Shown: positions 17,045-25,600, numbered from the stretch's first letter. The stretch: DNA of 64,000 bases from Halobacillus litoralis (GCF_020524025.1 NZ_JAIVKN010000001.1:62001-126000); one strand, 5' to 3'. The notes: a model not told the origin generated them from the letters alone. Numbers and translations are program-made.

Positions 17045-17896
17045 TCACTCTTGAGGCTGGGTTAAGTAAGCCTGATTCATCAAAGAGAGCAGTGCCCTCT
17101 CAACAATTGTATCGACCTCATCCTTTTGGATTTGAGCTAATTCGTAAAGCGGTCGGCCTTGTTCAAGCAAATGCTCAATTACAAGCCACCCTGTGAAATT
17201 TGCTTCTTTCTCATACCCGGAGGCTCCCGTTCCTTTTGTAAAGGAATAAAGCGCCTCATAATCTGTCCTGTGCAAATGGGGGAGGACATTCATCATAACT
17301 CTGTTCGGCTCCCGGCTGCATCTTTCTTCTTCCCAGTTCAAGGAGGCAGCAGATAGACCGCTTTCTTCTAATACTTCAATTGTCGTATGGATAGATAAAC
17401 CTTCCTGGAAAATCAATTGTCCTAACGTGCGGGTGTGACTGGGGGCAAGTCCTGATTGACGGCAGTGAACAACTCGGGCTAATTCCTGAATGAGTCTTGT
17501 ATGACTGGAGGCTATTTCGACGGGGAAGCATAGCGTGTAATGATGGTTCTCCTGAATAATGAAAGGGTCTGTTTCAAAGGTTCCTACAAAGAATAAAACT
17601 GTTAAATCAACAAAAGTTGTGCAGTGAAGAATCTGCTTAATGCTGTCCACCTGTTCGTTTAGTTCCAAAGGACTCGTATTAAAATATTGGATTTTGTCAT
17701 AAACGTGCGAATATTTGTTCCATGCATAATCCACCATCTCTTTGGCTAGTTGACCTTGCTGATATCCAGGGGGAGTGTGCGGGAAATTATAATATTCAGT
17801 CCAAATCTCATAGCGTTTGTGATGGGGGGCTTTAGCTGCCTGGTCATAAAACGTCAAAAAACGGTCCAGCATTTGATTGCTTCTCACATCATCCAT
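17045..17896 (-). CDS. Hypothetical protein, possibly a degenerate DUF2268-like zincin
   Basis: The 283-residue product has no signal peptide. The layout recalls DUF2268-type predicted zinc proteases: an N-terminal helical part ending EIWTEYYNFPHTPPGY, a central HTRLIQELARVVHCRQSG where an HExxH helix would sit, a following LIFQEGLSIHTT that matches the EGL(A/S)xH downstream motif, and NFTGWLVIEHLLEQ near the end. The canonical zinc-binding HExxH is not intact (E-L-A-R-V-V-H), so it may be inactive. It is 18 bases after the alpha/beta hydrolase gene, probably an operon. Confidence 0.6.
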   Translation of the reverse strand: MDDVRSNQMLDRFLTFYDQAAKAPHHKRYEIWTEYYNFPHTPPGYQQGQLAKEMVDYAWNKYSHVYDKIQYFNTSPLELNEQVDSIKQILHCTTFVDLTVLFFVGTFETDPFIIQENHHYTLCFPVEIASSHTRLIQELARVVHCRQSGLAPSHTRTLGQLIFQEGLSIHTTIEVLEESGLSAASLNWEEERCSREPNRVMMNVLPHLHRTDYEALYSFTKGTGASGYEKEANFTGWLVIEHLLEQGRPLYELAQIQKDEVDTIVERALLSLMNQAYLTQPQE

Positions 17897-17914
17897 CTTG
17901 ATCCCTCCGAGTGA

Positions 17915-18742
17915 TTAGGATTGACTTAAAAAATCTAAGCGTTTTTTCCATAAATTCTGAGCGTCTCTTCCAATCCAAATCAAGTGACTATCCGCCTGGG
18001 CTTCATAAATTTCACAATCGGGAACAGTAGATTTCAACAATAATGCATGTGTATAAGGAACGCTGCGATCTTTTTGGGAGTACATCCCAAGGACAGGAAT
18101 ATCAAGCTTCCTGAGACCAGTCACCTCGTGTTCAAGGTCTGTGACAAAACCTTTGCCGGATTGGGACGTCGACAACAGATCAAGGATAAATCTTCGGTCA
18201 TTAGGAGAAAGGTTATCTAAGTAATCATCTACATCTTCGGTTGTTAAATCTCTAAGAAGCTGCTTCATAACATAATCGGGAAAAAATATAAGCATAATTT
18301 TCAGGCTTCCCCAAACCAATCGCTCTGCCGGGCCGAAGAACAACCCCGCCCTTTTTTTTGTTCTGCTGTCCCAGGGGCCGGTTAAAGCTGCCTCCATGAT
18401 TAATCTGCTGACTCGATCGGGGTGCTTGTTTGCCAGAGCAATACCCGTAGGTCCAGCAGCCGATATGGCGATCAGCCGGACTTTATCGATGTTTAAGTGA
18501 TCAAGAACCTCAACAATCGTATCAGCAAATTCCTCCGGGGTTTGGCCGGTTGAGAGAGAAGTATAATCATAACCCGGTCTGGATATTGTGAGTAACGAAA
18601 ACCCTTCATAGATTAAACTACTATGAGAAAAGTCCGTATTTCTGGTTGAATGTCCACCTTTTAATAATAATACAACCGGACCTTCACCTTTATATGTAAA
18701 CTCTACAATACCCTTTGATGTATCCAGGAGTGTTGCTGCCAT
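17915..18742 (-). CDS. Alpha/beta hydrolase
   Basis: The 275-residue product has the alpha/beta hydrolase layout: VVLLLKGGHSTRN (oxyanion region, KGG rather than HGG), nucleophile elbow AISAAGPTG, acid in YSQKDRSVPY and His in ADSHLIW. The elbow is A-x-S-x-A instead of G-x-S-x-G, a conservative variant. The substrate is unknown. It is upstream of the zincin-like gene at 17045 in the same direction, and divergent from the BtuF-like gene. The start is ATG with AGGGAGG upstream. Confidence 0.8.
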   Translation of the reverse strand: MAATLLDTSKGIVEFTYKGEGPVVLLLKGGHSTRNTDFSHSSLIYEGFSLLTISRPGYDYTSLSTGQTPEEFADTIVEVLDHLNIDKVRLIAISAAGPTGIALANKHPDRVSRLIMEAALTGPWDSRTKKRAGLFFGPAERLVWGSLKIMLIFFPDYVMKQLLRDLTTEDVDDYLDNLSPNDRRFILDLLSTSQSGKGFVTDLEHEVTGLRKLDIPVLGMYSQKDRSVPYTHALLLKSTVPDCEIYEAQADSHLIWIGRDAQNLWKKRLDFLSQS

Positions 18743-18837
18743 GAATGCATCCCTCCCTTTCTTTTTCCATACTTTAAATATAAGCTATAATGGAAGAAAA
18801 TGAAACATCAGATAATTCTGATAAAGGGGGCCGTATT

Positions 18838-19605
18838 GTGAGAATTGTGTCGATTTGTCCAAGCAATACCGAGATTGTCGCCTATCTTGAGCAGGCACAC
18901 CTGTTGGTTGGTGTCGACAATTATTCTGACTATCCAAAAGAAGTGGCAGACTTGCCAAAGCTGGGTCCGGACTTATCCATAGATATGGAACAAGTAGAGC
19001 AGTTAAAACCGGATCTTGTGCTGGCGTCTTTATCTGTTCCTGGTATGGAGAAAAACATAGAAGCATTAGAGAGGAAAAATCTCCCTTACATCATATTGAA
19101 TCCTAACAGCTTATATGAAATTTATGAAGATATACACCGGGTAGGAAGAGAATTGGGAGTTACAGAGACGGCACAGAAGAAAGCGAAGGATTTCATCGAT
19201 GAGATAGAATCGTATAAACAACGAGGGAAGAAAGATGGGCGCATCCCCACTTTGTATTGGGAATGGTGGCCAAAGCCAGTCTTCACACCAGGGGGGCTTA
19301 ATTGGTTGAATGAAATCAGCGAGCTCGCCGGTGCCGTAAATGTTTTTTCGAATGAAGATACTGCGAGCTTTCAAACGGATTGGGAGGAAGTAAAGCGGCG
19401 GAATCCTGATCATATCTGTATGGTATGGGTGGGGGTGAAAGAGGAAAAAATGAACCCTGAACTAATTAAGAAAAGACCGGGGTGGAGTGAAATGAATGCT
19501 GTGAAACATGGGCAGATCCATGTGTTGGAAGAATCATTGTTCTGCAGGCCCAGCCCCAGGTTATTAGAAGGTTTAAGGAAAATCGATGACATTATTAACA
19601 ACTAA
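18838..19605 (+). CDS. Cobalamin-binding (BtuF-like) protein without signal peptide
   Basis: The 255-residue product has the helical-backbone metal/cobalamin receptor fold: RIVSICPSNTEIVAYLEQAHLLVGVDNYSDYP at the start, KPDLVLASLSVPG, YWEWWPKPVFTPGGLNWLNEISELAG and CRPSPRLLEGL at the end. GTG 18838 is preceded by AAAGGGGG and gives a protein that begins at the first beta-strand; an ATG 16 codons upstream lacks a site and adds only polar residues. There is no secretion signal, no lipobox and no transporter genes nearby, so it may be a cytoplasmic cofactor-binding protein. Confidence 0.8.
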   Translation: MRIVSICPSNTEIVAYLEQAHLLVGVDNYSDYPKEVADLPKLGPDLSIDMEQVEQLKPDLVLASLSVPGMEKNIEALERKNLPYIILNPNSLYEIYEDIHRVGRELGVTETAQKKAKDFIDEIESYKQRGKKDGRIPTLYWEWWPKPVFTPGGLNWLNEISELAGAVNVFSNEDTASFQTDWEEVKRRNPDHICMVWVGVKEEKMNPELIKKRPGWSEMNAVKHGQIHVLEESLFCRPSPRLLEGLRKIDDIINN

Positions 19606-19633
19606 AAAGGCGACCTAAATAATGGATCGCCTT
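19604..19633 (-). terminator. Terminator between BtuF-like and MBL genes
   Basis: AAGGCGA / TCGCCTT arms with a 13-base loop. The T run is on the minus strand, so it mainly serves the metallo-hydrolase gene. Confidence 0.7.
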
Positions 19634-19639
19634 GAATGA

Positions 19640-20473
19640 TCAGTGGTTTTTTCTTTTATGTTTAGGGATCGCCAGCTCTTTAAAATGAGAAGCCAGCTCA
19701 TTGAGTTGTTTAGCTAACAGCTCGCCTTCCATAGGGAGACCGTGTCCGGTAATGGCAACACTCGGATTCAAGGAGGCCAGTTTCTGGACTGATTTTTCAG
19801 CCTCCTTCCAATTGTGGGTAAAGTAAGCAGGTGGACCATGAATGTGCTGATGCTGAATGATTACAGCCATACTGGATTCTTGTTTAACCGTAATAATGGC
19901 ATCTCCAGCAATTAACGCATGGTCTTTATCACGAAACAGCGAGATATGCCCAGGCGTATGTCCAGGTGTATGAATAATACGCCAGTCTTCTAAAAAGGGA
20001 AGAGAACCGTCCTGTGGAATAGGATAGATGTACTTGCTTAAATCTGCTTGGTGTGTAGGAAAAAAGGGGGACAAAAGAGAAAACAGTCCACCTCCCACCG
20101 TAGCATCTCCTACAGGGTAGTCGCGCTTTCCAGTCACATAATCCATTTCCATGGGGTGTACATAGATTGGTACATCCCATTGTTCAGCCAATTTCTTTGC
20201 TGATCCCACGTGATCAAAATGTCCATGAGTGAGTATTATTGCTTTAGGGGGCTGACTGCCATATCTCTTCTCTGCTGCTTCCATAATTCTCTTACAATAG
20301 TGTCCGATACCACAATCGACAAGAACCCAGTTCTCAGACCCTTCTTTACCAAGGAATATGACATTTACAATAAGTGTTCTGTAAAAGGCTATATCCTCTA
20401 ATACTTGTTCTGCTTCTGCATGGTCCATGTGCCACTCTTCATTCGTGTCACTATGATGTTCAAATTGATCCAT
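19640..20473 (-). CDS. MBL-fold metallo-hydrolase
   Basis: The 277-residue product has the metallo-beta-lactamase fold. Zinc ligands are THGHFDHVG (HxHxDH), the later His in HTPGHTPGHIS, Asp in IAGDAI and His in AITGHGLPM. The spacing is that of the glyoxalase II / hydrolase group rather than true beta-lactamases. ATG 20473 is eight bases after GAGG; an in-frame GTG overlaps that site. There is no signal peptide. The substrate cannot be assigned. Confidence 0.85.
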   Translation of the reverse strand: MDQFEHHSDTNEEWHMDHAEAEQVLEDIAFYRTLIVNVIFLGKEGSENWVLVDCGIGHYCKRIMEAAEKRYGSQPPKAIILTHGHFDHVGSAKKLAEQWDVPIYVHPMEMDYVTGKRDYPVGDATVGGGLFSLLSPFFPTHQADLSKYIYPIPQDGSLPFLEDWRIIHTPGHTPGHISLFRDKDHALIAGDAIITVKQESSMAVIIQHQHIHGPPAYFTHNWKEAEKSVQKLASLNPSVAITGHGLPMEGELLAKQLNELASHFKELAIPKHKRKNH

Positions 20474-20666
20474 GCCGTTCACCTCAATTTCCGTGATCCA
20501 TTTTTTTTAGTTTGGATGGTTGAAGGTTGGATTATTCAATAGCAGAAGAAAATGAGAAGGCAGGCACTTTATTTTTATCAGGTCCATGTCCATTTGAATA
20601 ACGACAAAATTCTGCAAGTAATTCAGATAAGATGAAAAAAGGACTTTTTATGCAGGAAGTGATATT

Positions 20667-20698
20667 AAAAAAAGAGCACCTTTTAAAAAGGTGCTCTT
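20667..20698 (-). terminator. Terminator of the nhaC-family gene
   Basis: GAGCACC / GGTGCTC arms (20674-20680 / 20690-20696), with a T run on the minus strand. Confidence 0.85.
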
Positions 20699-20702
20699 CG
20701 TA

Positions 20703-22112
20703 TTAGTTGGCTTTTTCAAATGTGTTAATGTGTTCCGATGATTTCGGAGTTAATGTTTTGCCTGTCATTCCATATAGAATGGTTAGTAAGGGGGATAGAA
20801 GACAGAAAAACGCAAAGGGCAGATAGTCCAAAACAGGAACACCTAAAACCCCTGATAAGAAAACTCCACATACACTCCAAGGGACAAGAGGGTTTATGAC
20901 TGTCCCTGCATCTTCAAGTGTGCGGGAAAGGTTTTTTCTTGCCAGCCCTGCTTTTTCATAAACCTCCTGAAAGGCTTCCCCTGTAAGCAGGATGGAGAGG
21001 TATTGTTCACCGATCGCAATATTAATACCAATCGCAGTAAAAGCGGTGGATAGGGTTGCCGATTTTCCAGACTTCAATAATTGCTGCACACGGGACAGGA
21101 TTGCTGGAATAACCCCAGTCACGAAAAATAATCCGCCGAGAGCTAAAGCTAAAATGACTAAGGAAACTGTAAACAGCATCCCGTTGATACCGCCTCTTGT
21201 CAGTAAATCATTAACGATTTCGTTTTCTGAATTTCCTTGATATCCGTTAAACCAGCTTCCCCACAGCGCACTCCATGTTACCGCGCCGCGAATTCCTGCA
21301 ATGAATGTAGCTGCCAGGCTGCTTACAGCAAGAGAAATAAATGCTGGGCGTTTCGTTACGGTCATACCTACCAATAGGACCAGTGGAATCCAGGAACTCC
21401 AATGGATCAGCCCTGTATCTGCCAATCCTGCTTGGAAATTGTTTAACTGATCGGCATCCGGGCTTGCATCCGGTGATAGAAATATGAAAAGAACAAAGGT
21501 CACGACAAATGCTGGGATAGTTGTCCAAGCCATGTTCTTGATATGATCGAAAAGATCGACGTTAACAACGGTGGAGGCTAAGTTTGTTGTATCTGAGAGC
21601 GGGGACATTTTGTCGCCAAAAAATGCTCCCGAGACAATCGCTCCTGCAGTCATTGCGATAGAAACATCCATTGATTGGGCAACTCCCATAAAGGCGACAC
21701 CTACTGTAGCTGCTGTCGTAAATGAGCTCCCTAGTGCTACACCGATGATAGCTGTCACAGAAAAGACGATCGCTAAAAACCAAGGCCCTCCAGAAATGAG
21801 AAAGCCGGTATTCATAAGAACTGGAATGGTGCCGCTTGCCATCCAGCTGGCAATCAGGATACCAATAACAAAGAATAAAAGAACGGCTCCCATCCCTGTC
21901 TGGGATCCTTGAATCATTCCATATTGTAGGTCTTTAAACGACCTTTTCTTAAGAAATCCGTACCCAATCATTACGAGAATCCCAAGTAAAATTGGAATAT
22001 GAGGGACCGTTTGAAGATCAATAATAAAATAACTAATGATGCCGATTACAGCAATTAATATAACAATGGACTCCATTAGACTTGGCAGTTTTTTTGGTTG
22101 AAGATGCAGCAT
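20703..22112 (-). CDS. yheL: NhaC-family antiporter; probable tyrosine-regulated transporter (YheL-like)
   Basis: The 469-residue product has 11-13 membrane segments. NhaC features are ALGSSFTTAATVGVAFMG, SGAFFGDKMSPLSDTTNLAS and INPLVPWSVCGVFLSG. NhaC proteins exchange Na+ and H+ or, in some members, organic anions. A T-box leader with a tyrosine specifier precedes it; comparative work on T-boxes has predicted YheL-type NhaC proteins as tyrosine transporters, so amino-acid uptake is a good alternative to sodium export. ATG 22112 follows GGGAGGAATTTTC. Confidence 0.85.
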   Translation of the reverse strand: MLHLQPKKLPSLMESIVILIAVIGIISYFIIDLQTVPHIPILLGILVMIGYGFLKKRSFKDLQYGMIQGSQTGMGAVLLFFVIGILIASWMASGTIPVLMNTGFLISGGPWFLAIVFSVTAIIGVALGSSFTTAATVGVAFMGVAQSMDVSIAMTAGAIVSGAFFGDKMSPLSDTTNLASTVVNVDLFDHIKNMAWTTIPAFVVTFVLFIFLSPDASPDADQLNNFQAGLADTGLIHWSSWIPLVLLVGMTVTKRPAFISLAVSSLAATFIAGIRGAVTWSALWGSWFNGYQGNSENEIVNDLLTRGGINGMLFTVSLVILALALGGLFFVTGVIPAILSRVQQLLKSGKSATLSTAFTAIGINIAIGEQYLSILLTGEAFQEVYEKAGLARKNLSRTLEDAGTVINPLVPWSVCGVFLSGVLGVPVLDYLPFAFFCLLSPLLTILYGMTGKTLTPKSSEHINTFEKAN

Positions 22113-22136
22113 GAAAATTCCTCCCTCTTTTTCCAA

Positions 22137-22340
22137 TACAAAAAAGCTCCGTCCCTAAAGAAAGGGACGAAGCTGCTGCTCCGCGGTACCACCCTTATTG
22201 GTAAAAAAATTTACCCGCTCCATTCATGTATCACCTTGATAAACTCTGTAATTCGAAAATTGATAAGGCCCAGGTTCACACCATACACCTGGTCTCTGTC
22301 TACTGCCTGCCAATCACTACTTCGGAGTTCATGATACAAA
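22137..22340 (-). promoter_or_regulatory. T-box riboswitch leader, tyrosine specifier
   Basis: On the minus strand, in order: Stem I base ATGAACTC / GAGTTTAT; the S-turn pair AGTA and GAA; specifier TAC (Tyr) in CGAATTACAGAG around 22250; apical CCAGGTGTATGG...CCTGG; the T-box AAGGGTGGTACCGCGG (about 22180-22195), whose bulge pairs with the uncharged tRNA end; then a terminator with CGTCCCT / AGGGACG arms and a T run. Uncharged tRNA-Tyr should allow read-through into the transporter gene. Specifier assignment rests on position after GAA and before a purine. Confidence 0.92.
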
Positions 22341-22392
22341 TTATTCTTTTTTACTTAGACGCTTTTAAGTAATGAAGTATTAGTTGATTCTT

Positions 22393-22421
22393 ATCATAAA
22401 AGAATTAGAATCTGCTGTCAA
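22393..22421 (-). promoter_or_regulatory. Sigma-A promoter of the T-box transcript
   Basis: On the minus strand TTGACA (22421-22416) and TATGAT (22398-22393) are spaced by 17 bases. Confidence 0.8.
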
Positions 22422-22500
22422 TGAGTTTCAAACCGAATCTTCCAAAAGAAGATGATATTGTGTATAATAATGGGAATTTCAGTATCAAGGAGGCGGGGGA

Positions 22501-23238
22501 ATGGAAATACAACAGGATACCCATATATCCTCCAGCCGTTTACATATGATTCAAAAAGGGTTTGTTGCAGGACTGCCAATTATGCTGGGGTATCTGCCGA
22601 TTGCATTGACTTACGGGGTGCTCGCAGGTCAATCCGGCATGACCAATTATGAGCTTACGTTAATGAGTATCCTTGTCTTCGCGGGAGCTGCACAATTTCT
22701 TGCTGTAGGTATGGTGACTGCTGGAACAGGTATAGTGGAAATTATTATAGCCACGTTTGTTTTAAACTTTCGGCATTTTGTCATGAGTCTTTCCTTTGTC
22801 AATCGCTTGAAACATACAGCTGTCAGGGTGAAATGGCCTTTCACTCTGGGGTTAACAGATGAAACATTTACGATGACGGCCTTACATTCAAGAGAAGCGG
22901 ATGAAAAATATGGATCTTACTTTTACGCATCTTTAATCTTGACTGCTTACCTTTCCTGGGTAGGAGGATCTTATCTGGGGGGTGTATTAGGAGATGTAAT
23001 TCCATCCCGGTTAAGTGCCAGCATGGGAGTCGCCCTTTATGCCATGTTTATTGGCCTGCTTATTCCTTCTGTAAAGAAAAATCTAAAAATTGCGGGAGTG
23101 GCTATTGTTGCGCTATTGACTAATTATCTTTGTCAAACAGCAGGTTTAAATCAGGGCTGGGCGATTGTTATTGGAACATTGCTTGGTGGACTTAGTGGGG
23201 TTTGGATTCTTGGAGATGAAAAGGAGGATGAGCTATGA
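22501..23238 (+). CDS. azlC: Branched-chain amino acid exporter, large subunit
   Basis: The 245-residue AzlC-family product has about seven membrane segments. FVAGLPIMLGYLPIALTYGVLAGQSGMT, FAGAAQFLAVGM and LNFRHFVMSLSF are family blocks. With AzlD it forms a two-subunit exporter for branched-chain amino acids or analogues (B. subtilis AzlCD gives 4-azaleucine resistance). ATG follows AAGGAGGCGGGG. The last four bases overlap azlD (ATGA). A TATAAT at 22463-22468 is a probable -10. Confidence 0.9.
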   Translation: MEIQQDTHISSSRLHMIQKGFVAGLPIMLGYLPIALTYGVLAGQSGMTNYELTLMSILVFAGAAQFLAVGMVTAGTGIVEIIIATFVLNFRHFVMSLSFVNRLKHTAVRVKWPFTLGLTDETFTMTALHSREADEKYGSYFYASLILTAYLSWVGGSYLGGVLGDVIPSRLSASMGVALYAMFIGLLIPSVKKNLKIAGVAIVALLTNYLCQTAGLNQGWAIVIGTLLGGLSGVWILGDEKEDEL

Positions 23239-23525
23239 TCATATGGATGATTATTGGTATGGCTGTCGTTACAGCTATACCCCGGATTGCCCCGACTTTA
23301 TTTATTCACTTGCTTACTTTCCCTAAATGGTTGGACCGCTCTCTCCAAGCCATCCCCTATGCAGCACTTGGAGCTTTAATTTTTCCTGGCATTATGACTG
23401 TTCAACCGGATGCACCACAAATAGGAATTATTGCTGGTTTAACAGCTGTTCTTTTATCATGGTCGGGAATTCATATTATCTATGTAGTTGTTGGTGCCAT
23501 TCTCTCTGTTTTTCTCATGACATAA
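23235..23525 (+). CDS. azlD: Branched-chain amino acid exporter, small subunit
   Basis: The 96-residue AzlD-family product has three to four membrane segments (IIGMAVVTAIPRIAPTLFI, LQAIPYAALGALIFPGIM, VGAILSVFLM). The PYAALGALIFPG block is typical. It is coupled to azlC through an ATGA overlap with AAGGAGG inside the azlC end. It works only with AzlC. No terminator is evident before the next gene. Confidence 0.9.
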   Translation: MIIWMIIGMAVVTAIPRIAPTLFIHLLTFPKWLDRSLQAIPYAALGALIFPGIMTVQPDAPQIGIIAGLTAVLLSWSGIHIIYVVVGAILSVFLMT

Positions 23526-23589
23526 TCCTCACACTTGCCTAGACGGTGCATAACTTATAGGGATACTTCCGAGAAAGGAATTGATCGTT

Positions 23590-24057
23590 ATGCATCGACA
23601 GTTTGGTTTTCCTTTTAGTCAGATATTTGGAGGACCTGGGCAGATAGATGGGGGAGGATTCGGTCCAAACCAGCCACCTGGATCTCCATTTGGTGGAGGA
23701 TTCGGTCAGACGCCGGGTGGACCGGGCGGACCTTTTGGACCAGGCGGACCTGGTGGACCAGGCGGACCGGGCGGACCAGGGGGGCCGGGAGGACTCGGAG
23801 GACAGCTGCCGCCACCACCTTCTTCTCCGCCGGCTTCGTCACAAAGCCCGAGCTTATATGCGGTTGATCCAGGGTCTCTTTATGGATGTTTATATCGTTA
23901 CACATGGATTCGTTTAGATAGTGGTCGGGCATTCTGGTTTTATCCAACTTTCATCGGCCGTACATCTGTCGCAGGTTACCGCTGGAGACGTAATCGCCGC
24001 CAATGGGTTTATACTGGATTTGATACACGGCGAATTTCCAGTTTTTCATGTAGTTAA
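23590..24057 (+). CDS. Collagen-like Gly-Gly-Pro repeat protein
   Basis: The 155-residue product has three parts: a short N-terminal FGFPFSQIFGG, a Gly/Pro-rich middle (about residues 12-75) with near-perfect GGP triplets encoded by 9-bp-like GC-rich repeats at 23719-23810, and a C-terminal domain of about 60 residues rich in Tyr, Trp and Arg (YGCLYRYTWIRL, FWFYPTFIGRTSVAGYRW, WVYTGF). No signal peptide or sortase motif. ATG 23590 is ten bases from AAAGGA; a TTG three codons earlier is too close. It may be a spore-surface or coat protein, by analogy only. Confidence 0.7.
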   Translation: MHRQFGFPFSQIFGGPGQIDGGGFGPNQPPGSPFGGGFGQTPGGPGGPFGPGGPGGPGGPGGPGGPGGLGGQLPPPPSSPPASSQSPSLYAVDPGSLYGCLYRYTWIRLDSGRAFWFYPTFIGRTSVAGYRWRRNRRQWVYTGFDTRRISSFSCS

Positions 24058-24062
24058 CGATA

Positions 24063-24105
24063 GTAACAAAAAGATGATGCCATACTGGTGTCATCTTTTT
24101 GTTAC
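24063..24105 (+). terminator. Terminator of the collagen-like gene
   Basis: Perfect 15-base arms (GTAACAAAAAGATGA and complement) around a 13-base loop, with a T run inside the 3' arm. Confidence 0.88.
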
Positions 24106-24148
24106 AATAAAGTAAATGAGTAAATAAAAGGTGAAAGGGGCAAAGCAC

Positions 24149-24682
24149 ATGCCTAGAGTCAGGGGAGCGCGATTTGAAGATGCAGAAACAATCGCAGAAA
24201 TTCATATAAAGAGTTGGAAATCCACCTATAAAGACCTGATTGACGAGAAGGACTTAAGTAATACGACACTTGAACACAGAATTACTTTGTGGGAAACAGT
24301 ATTAAGGACACCAGTCAATGGTCAAATCGCCTATGTTATTGAAAATGAAAACGGTGAAGTCGTAGGCTTTGTATCAGGAGGTAAAGAACGTACAAAGCAT
24401 TATAATTTTGATGGGGAAATTTACGCGATCTATTTATTAGATGAATACCAGGGACAGGGATATGGAAAACGGATGTTAAAAGTATTTGCTGATGGAATGA
24501 TTGAAGCAGGTTATAGCTCCTTGCTGGTTTGGGTTCTTACGCACAATCCATCCAGACAATTTTACATAAAGTATGGGGCAGACCCGATCGAAGCTGAAAA
24601 AGTTACGATAGGGCAGGGAACATATGAAGAAACGGCTTATGGATGGAAAGACCTTAATCAATTAGCACAAACCCTTTCCTGA
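24149..24682 (+). CDS. GNAT N-acetyltransferase
   Basis: The 177-residue GNAT enzyme shows RGARFEDAETIAEIHIKSWKSTYKDLI at the start, IYAIYLLDEYQGQGYGKRML (QGQGYG acetyl-CoA loop) and LVWVLTHNPSRQFYIKYGA near the end. The WKSTYKDLI motif is common in the YhbS-like and aminoglycoside-acetyltransferase-like branch. ATG 24149 has AAAGGGG eight bases upstream; a GTG six codons earlier lacks a site. The substrate is unknown. Confidence 0.88.
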   Translation: MPRVRGARFEDAETIAEIHIKSWKSTYKDLIDEKDLSNTTLEHRITLWETVLRTPVNGQIAYVIENENGEVVGFVSGGKERTKHYNFDGEIYAIYLLDEYQGQGYGKRMLKVFADGMIEAGYSSLLVWVLTHNPSRQFYIKYGADPIEAEKVTIGQGTYEETAYGWKDLNQLAQTLS

Positions 24683-24703
24683 AATATGGAAGATGGAAAC
24701 CCG

Positions 24704-24732
24704 AAAAAACCTGTCAAAAGACAGGTTTTTTT
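24704..24732. terminator. Bidirectional terminator
   Basis: AAAAAACCTGTC / GACAGGTTTTTT with an AAAA loop between convergent genes. Confidence 0.92.
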
Positions 24733-25600
24733 ATTCTTCGTAAGGTTCGATATGAATGTGTGCATACCCGATATTGTTTTCTTTAGATAAAGCTATTTCG
24801 ACTTCATCTGTAATATCATGGCCTTGTTGAATAGTTATATGAGGGTTCACATGAATGGTGGCTTCAACCAGCGTTTTATTACCCTGAAGTCTTGCTTTTA
24901 CATCTTTGACTGCCCATACATCAGGATGATCTGCAATTGTCGAACGAATGTGTTCAATTTCTTCTTCGTCAAATCCATCGGTCAAACTGTGAGTAGAATC
25001 TTTAAAAATATCCCACGCTGTTTTACATATAATGAGTCCTACGATGAGGCCGGCTAGTGGATCAAGCCAATAAACCCCAAGCTGAGATCCGAAGATCCCT
25101 ACACTTGCTCCAATACTGACAAGGGCATCTGAACGATTATCCTGTGCGGCGGCATAAAGGGCATTGCTGTTAATTTTTTTGGATAAATTTAAATTGTATC
25201 TATATACTCCGAACATAACCAAAGCAGCGGCTAAAGCTGTCCAAGCGGTTAGTAAGGCAGGTTCACTCGCTTTATTGTTAATCATATCTTGAACAGTTCC
25301 TATGATGACTTCAATTCCCACCGTCATCATGATAAAGGCGGCAATGAGAGAGGCAATCGTCTCTGCTCGGAAGTGCCCATAATGATGATCTTCATCAGGG
25401 GGCTTCCTGGAAATCTTTAAACCAACGAGAACAGCTACTGATGCAATAACGTCTGTGGTGTTATTGAGCCCATCTGCGCGGAGTGCTTCTGAACCACCGA
25501 TTGATGCAATCAAAAGCTTGGTGGATGCAAGAATTAAATAAGCAATAATGCTGACCCATGCACCGCGCTCTCCCTTCTTTATATCCGCATATTCATTCAT
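24731..25600 (-). CDS. Cation diffusion facilitator transporter
   Basis: The 289-residue CDF protein has six membrane helices and a C-terminal cytoplasmic domain (from about residue 205, FDEEEIEHIRSTIADHPDVWAV). Metal-site motifs are ALRADGLNNTTD in helix 2 and QDNRSDALVS in helix 5; the second has Asn beside the usual D/HxxxD. HHYGHFRAET lies between helices 2 and 3. The group exports Zn, Co, Mn or Fe in exchange for protons. ATG 25600 is preceded by GGAGGTAAAAGGA. Metal specificity is open. Confidence 0.88.
   Translation of the reverse strand: MNEYADIKKGERGAWVSIIAYLILASTKLLIASIGGSEALRADGLNNTTDVIASVAVLVGLKISRKPPDEDHHYGHFRAETIASLIAAFIMMTVGIEVIIGTVQDMINNKASEPALLTAWTALAAALVMFGVYRYNLNLSKKINSNALYAAAQDNRSDALVSIGASVGIFGSQLGVYWLDPLAGLIVGLIICKTAWDIFKDSTHSLTDGFDEEEIEHIRSTIADHPDVWAVKDVKARLQGNKTLVEATIHVNPHITIQQGHDITDEVEIALSKENNIGYAHIHIEPYEE

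Noticed and set aside
23719-23810. Short GC-rich tandem repeats as a CRISPR or VNTR array
   Set aside because: They are in frame and encode Gly-Gly-Pro triplets of the collagen-like protein; no spacers are present.
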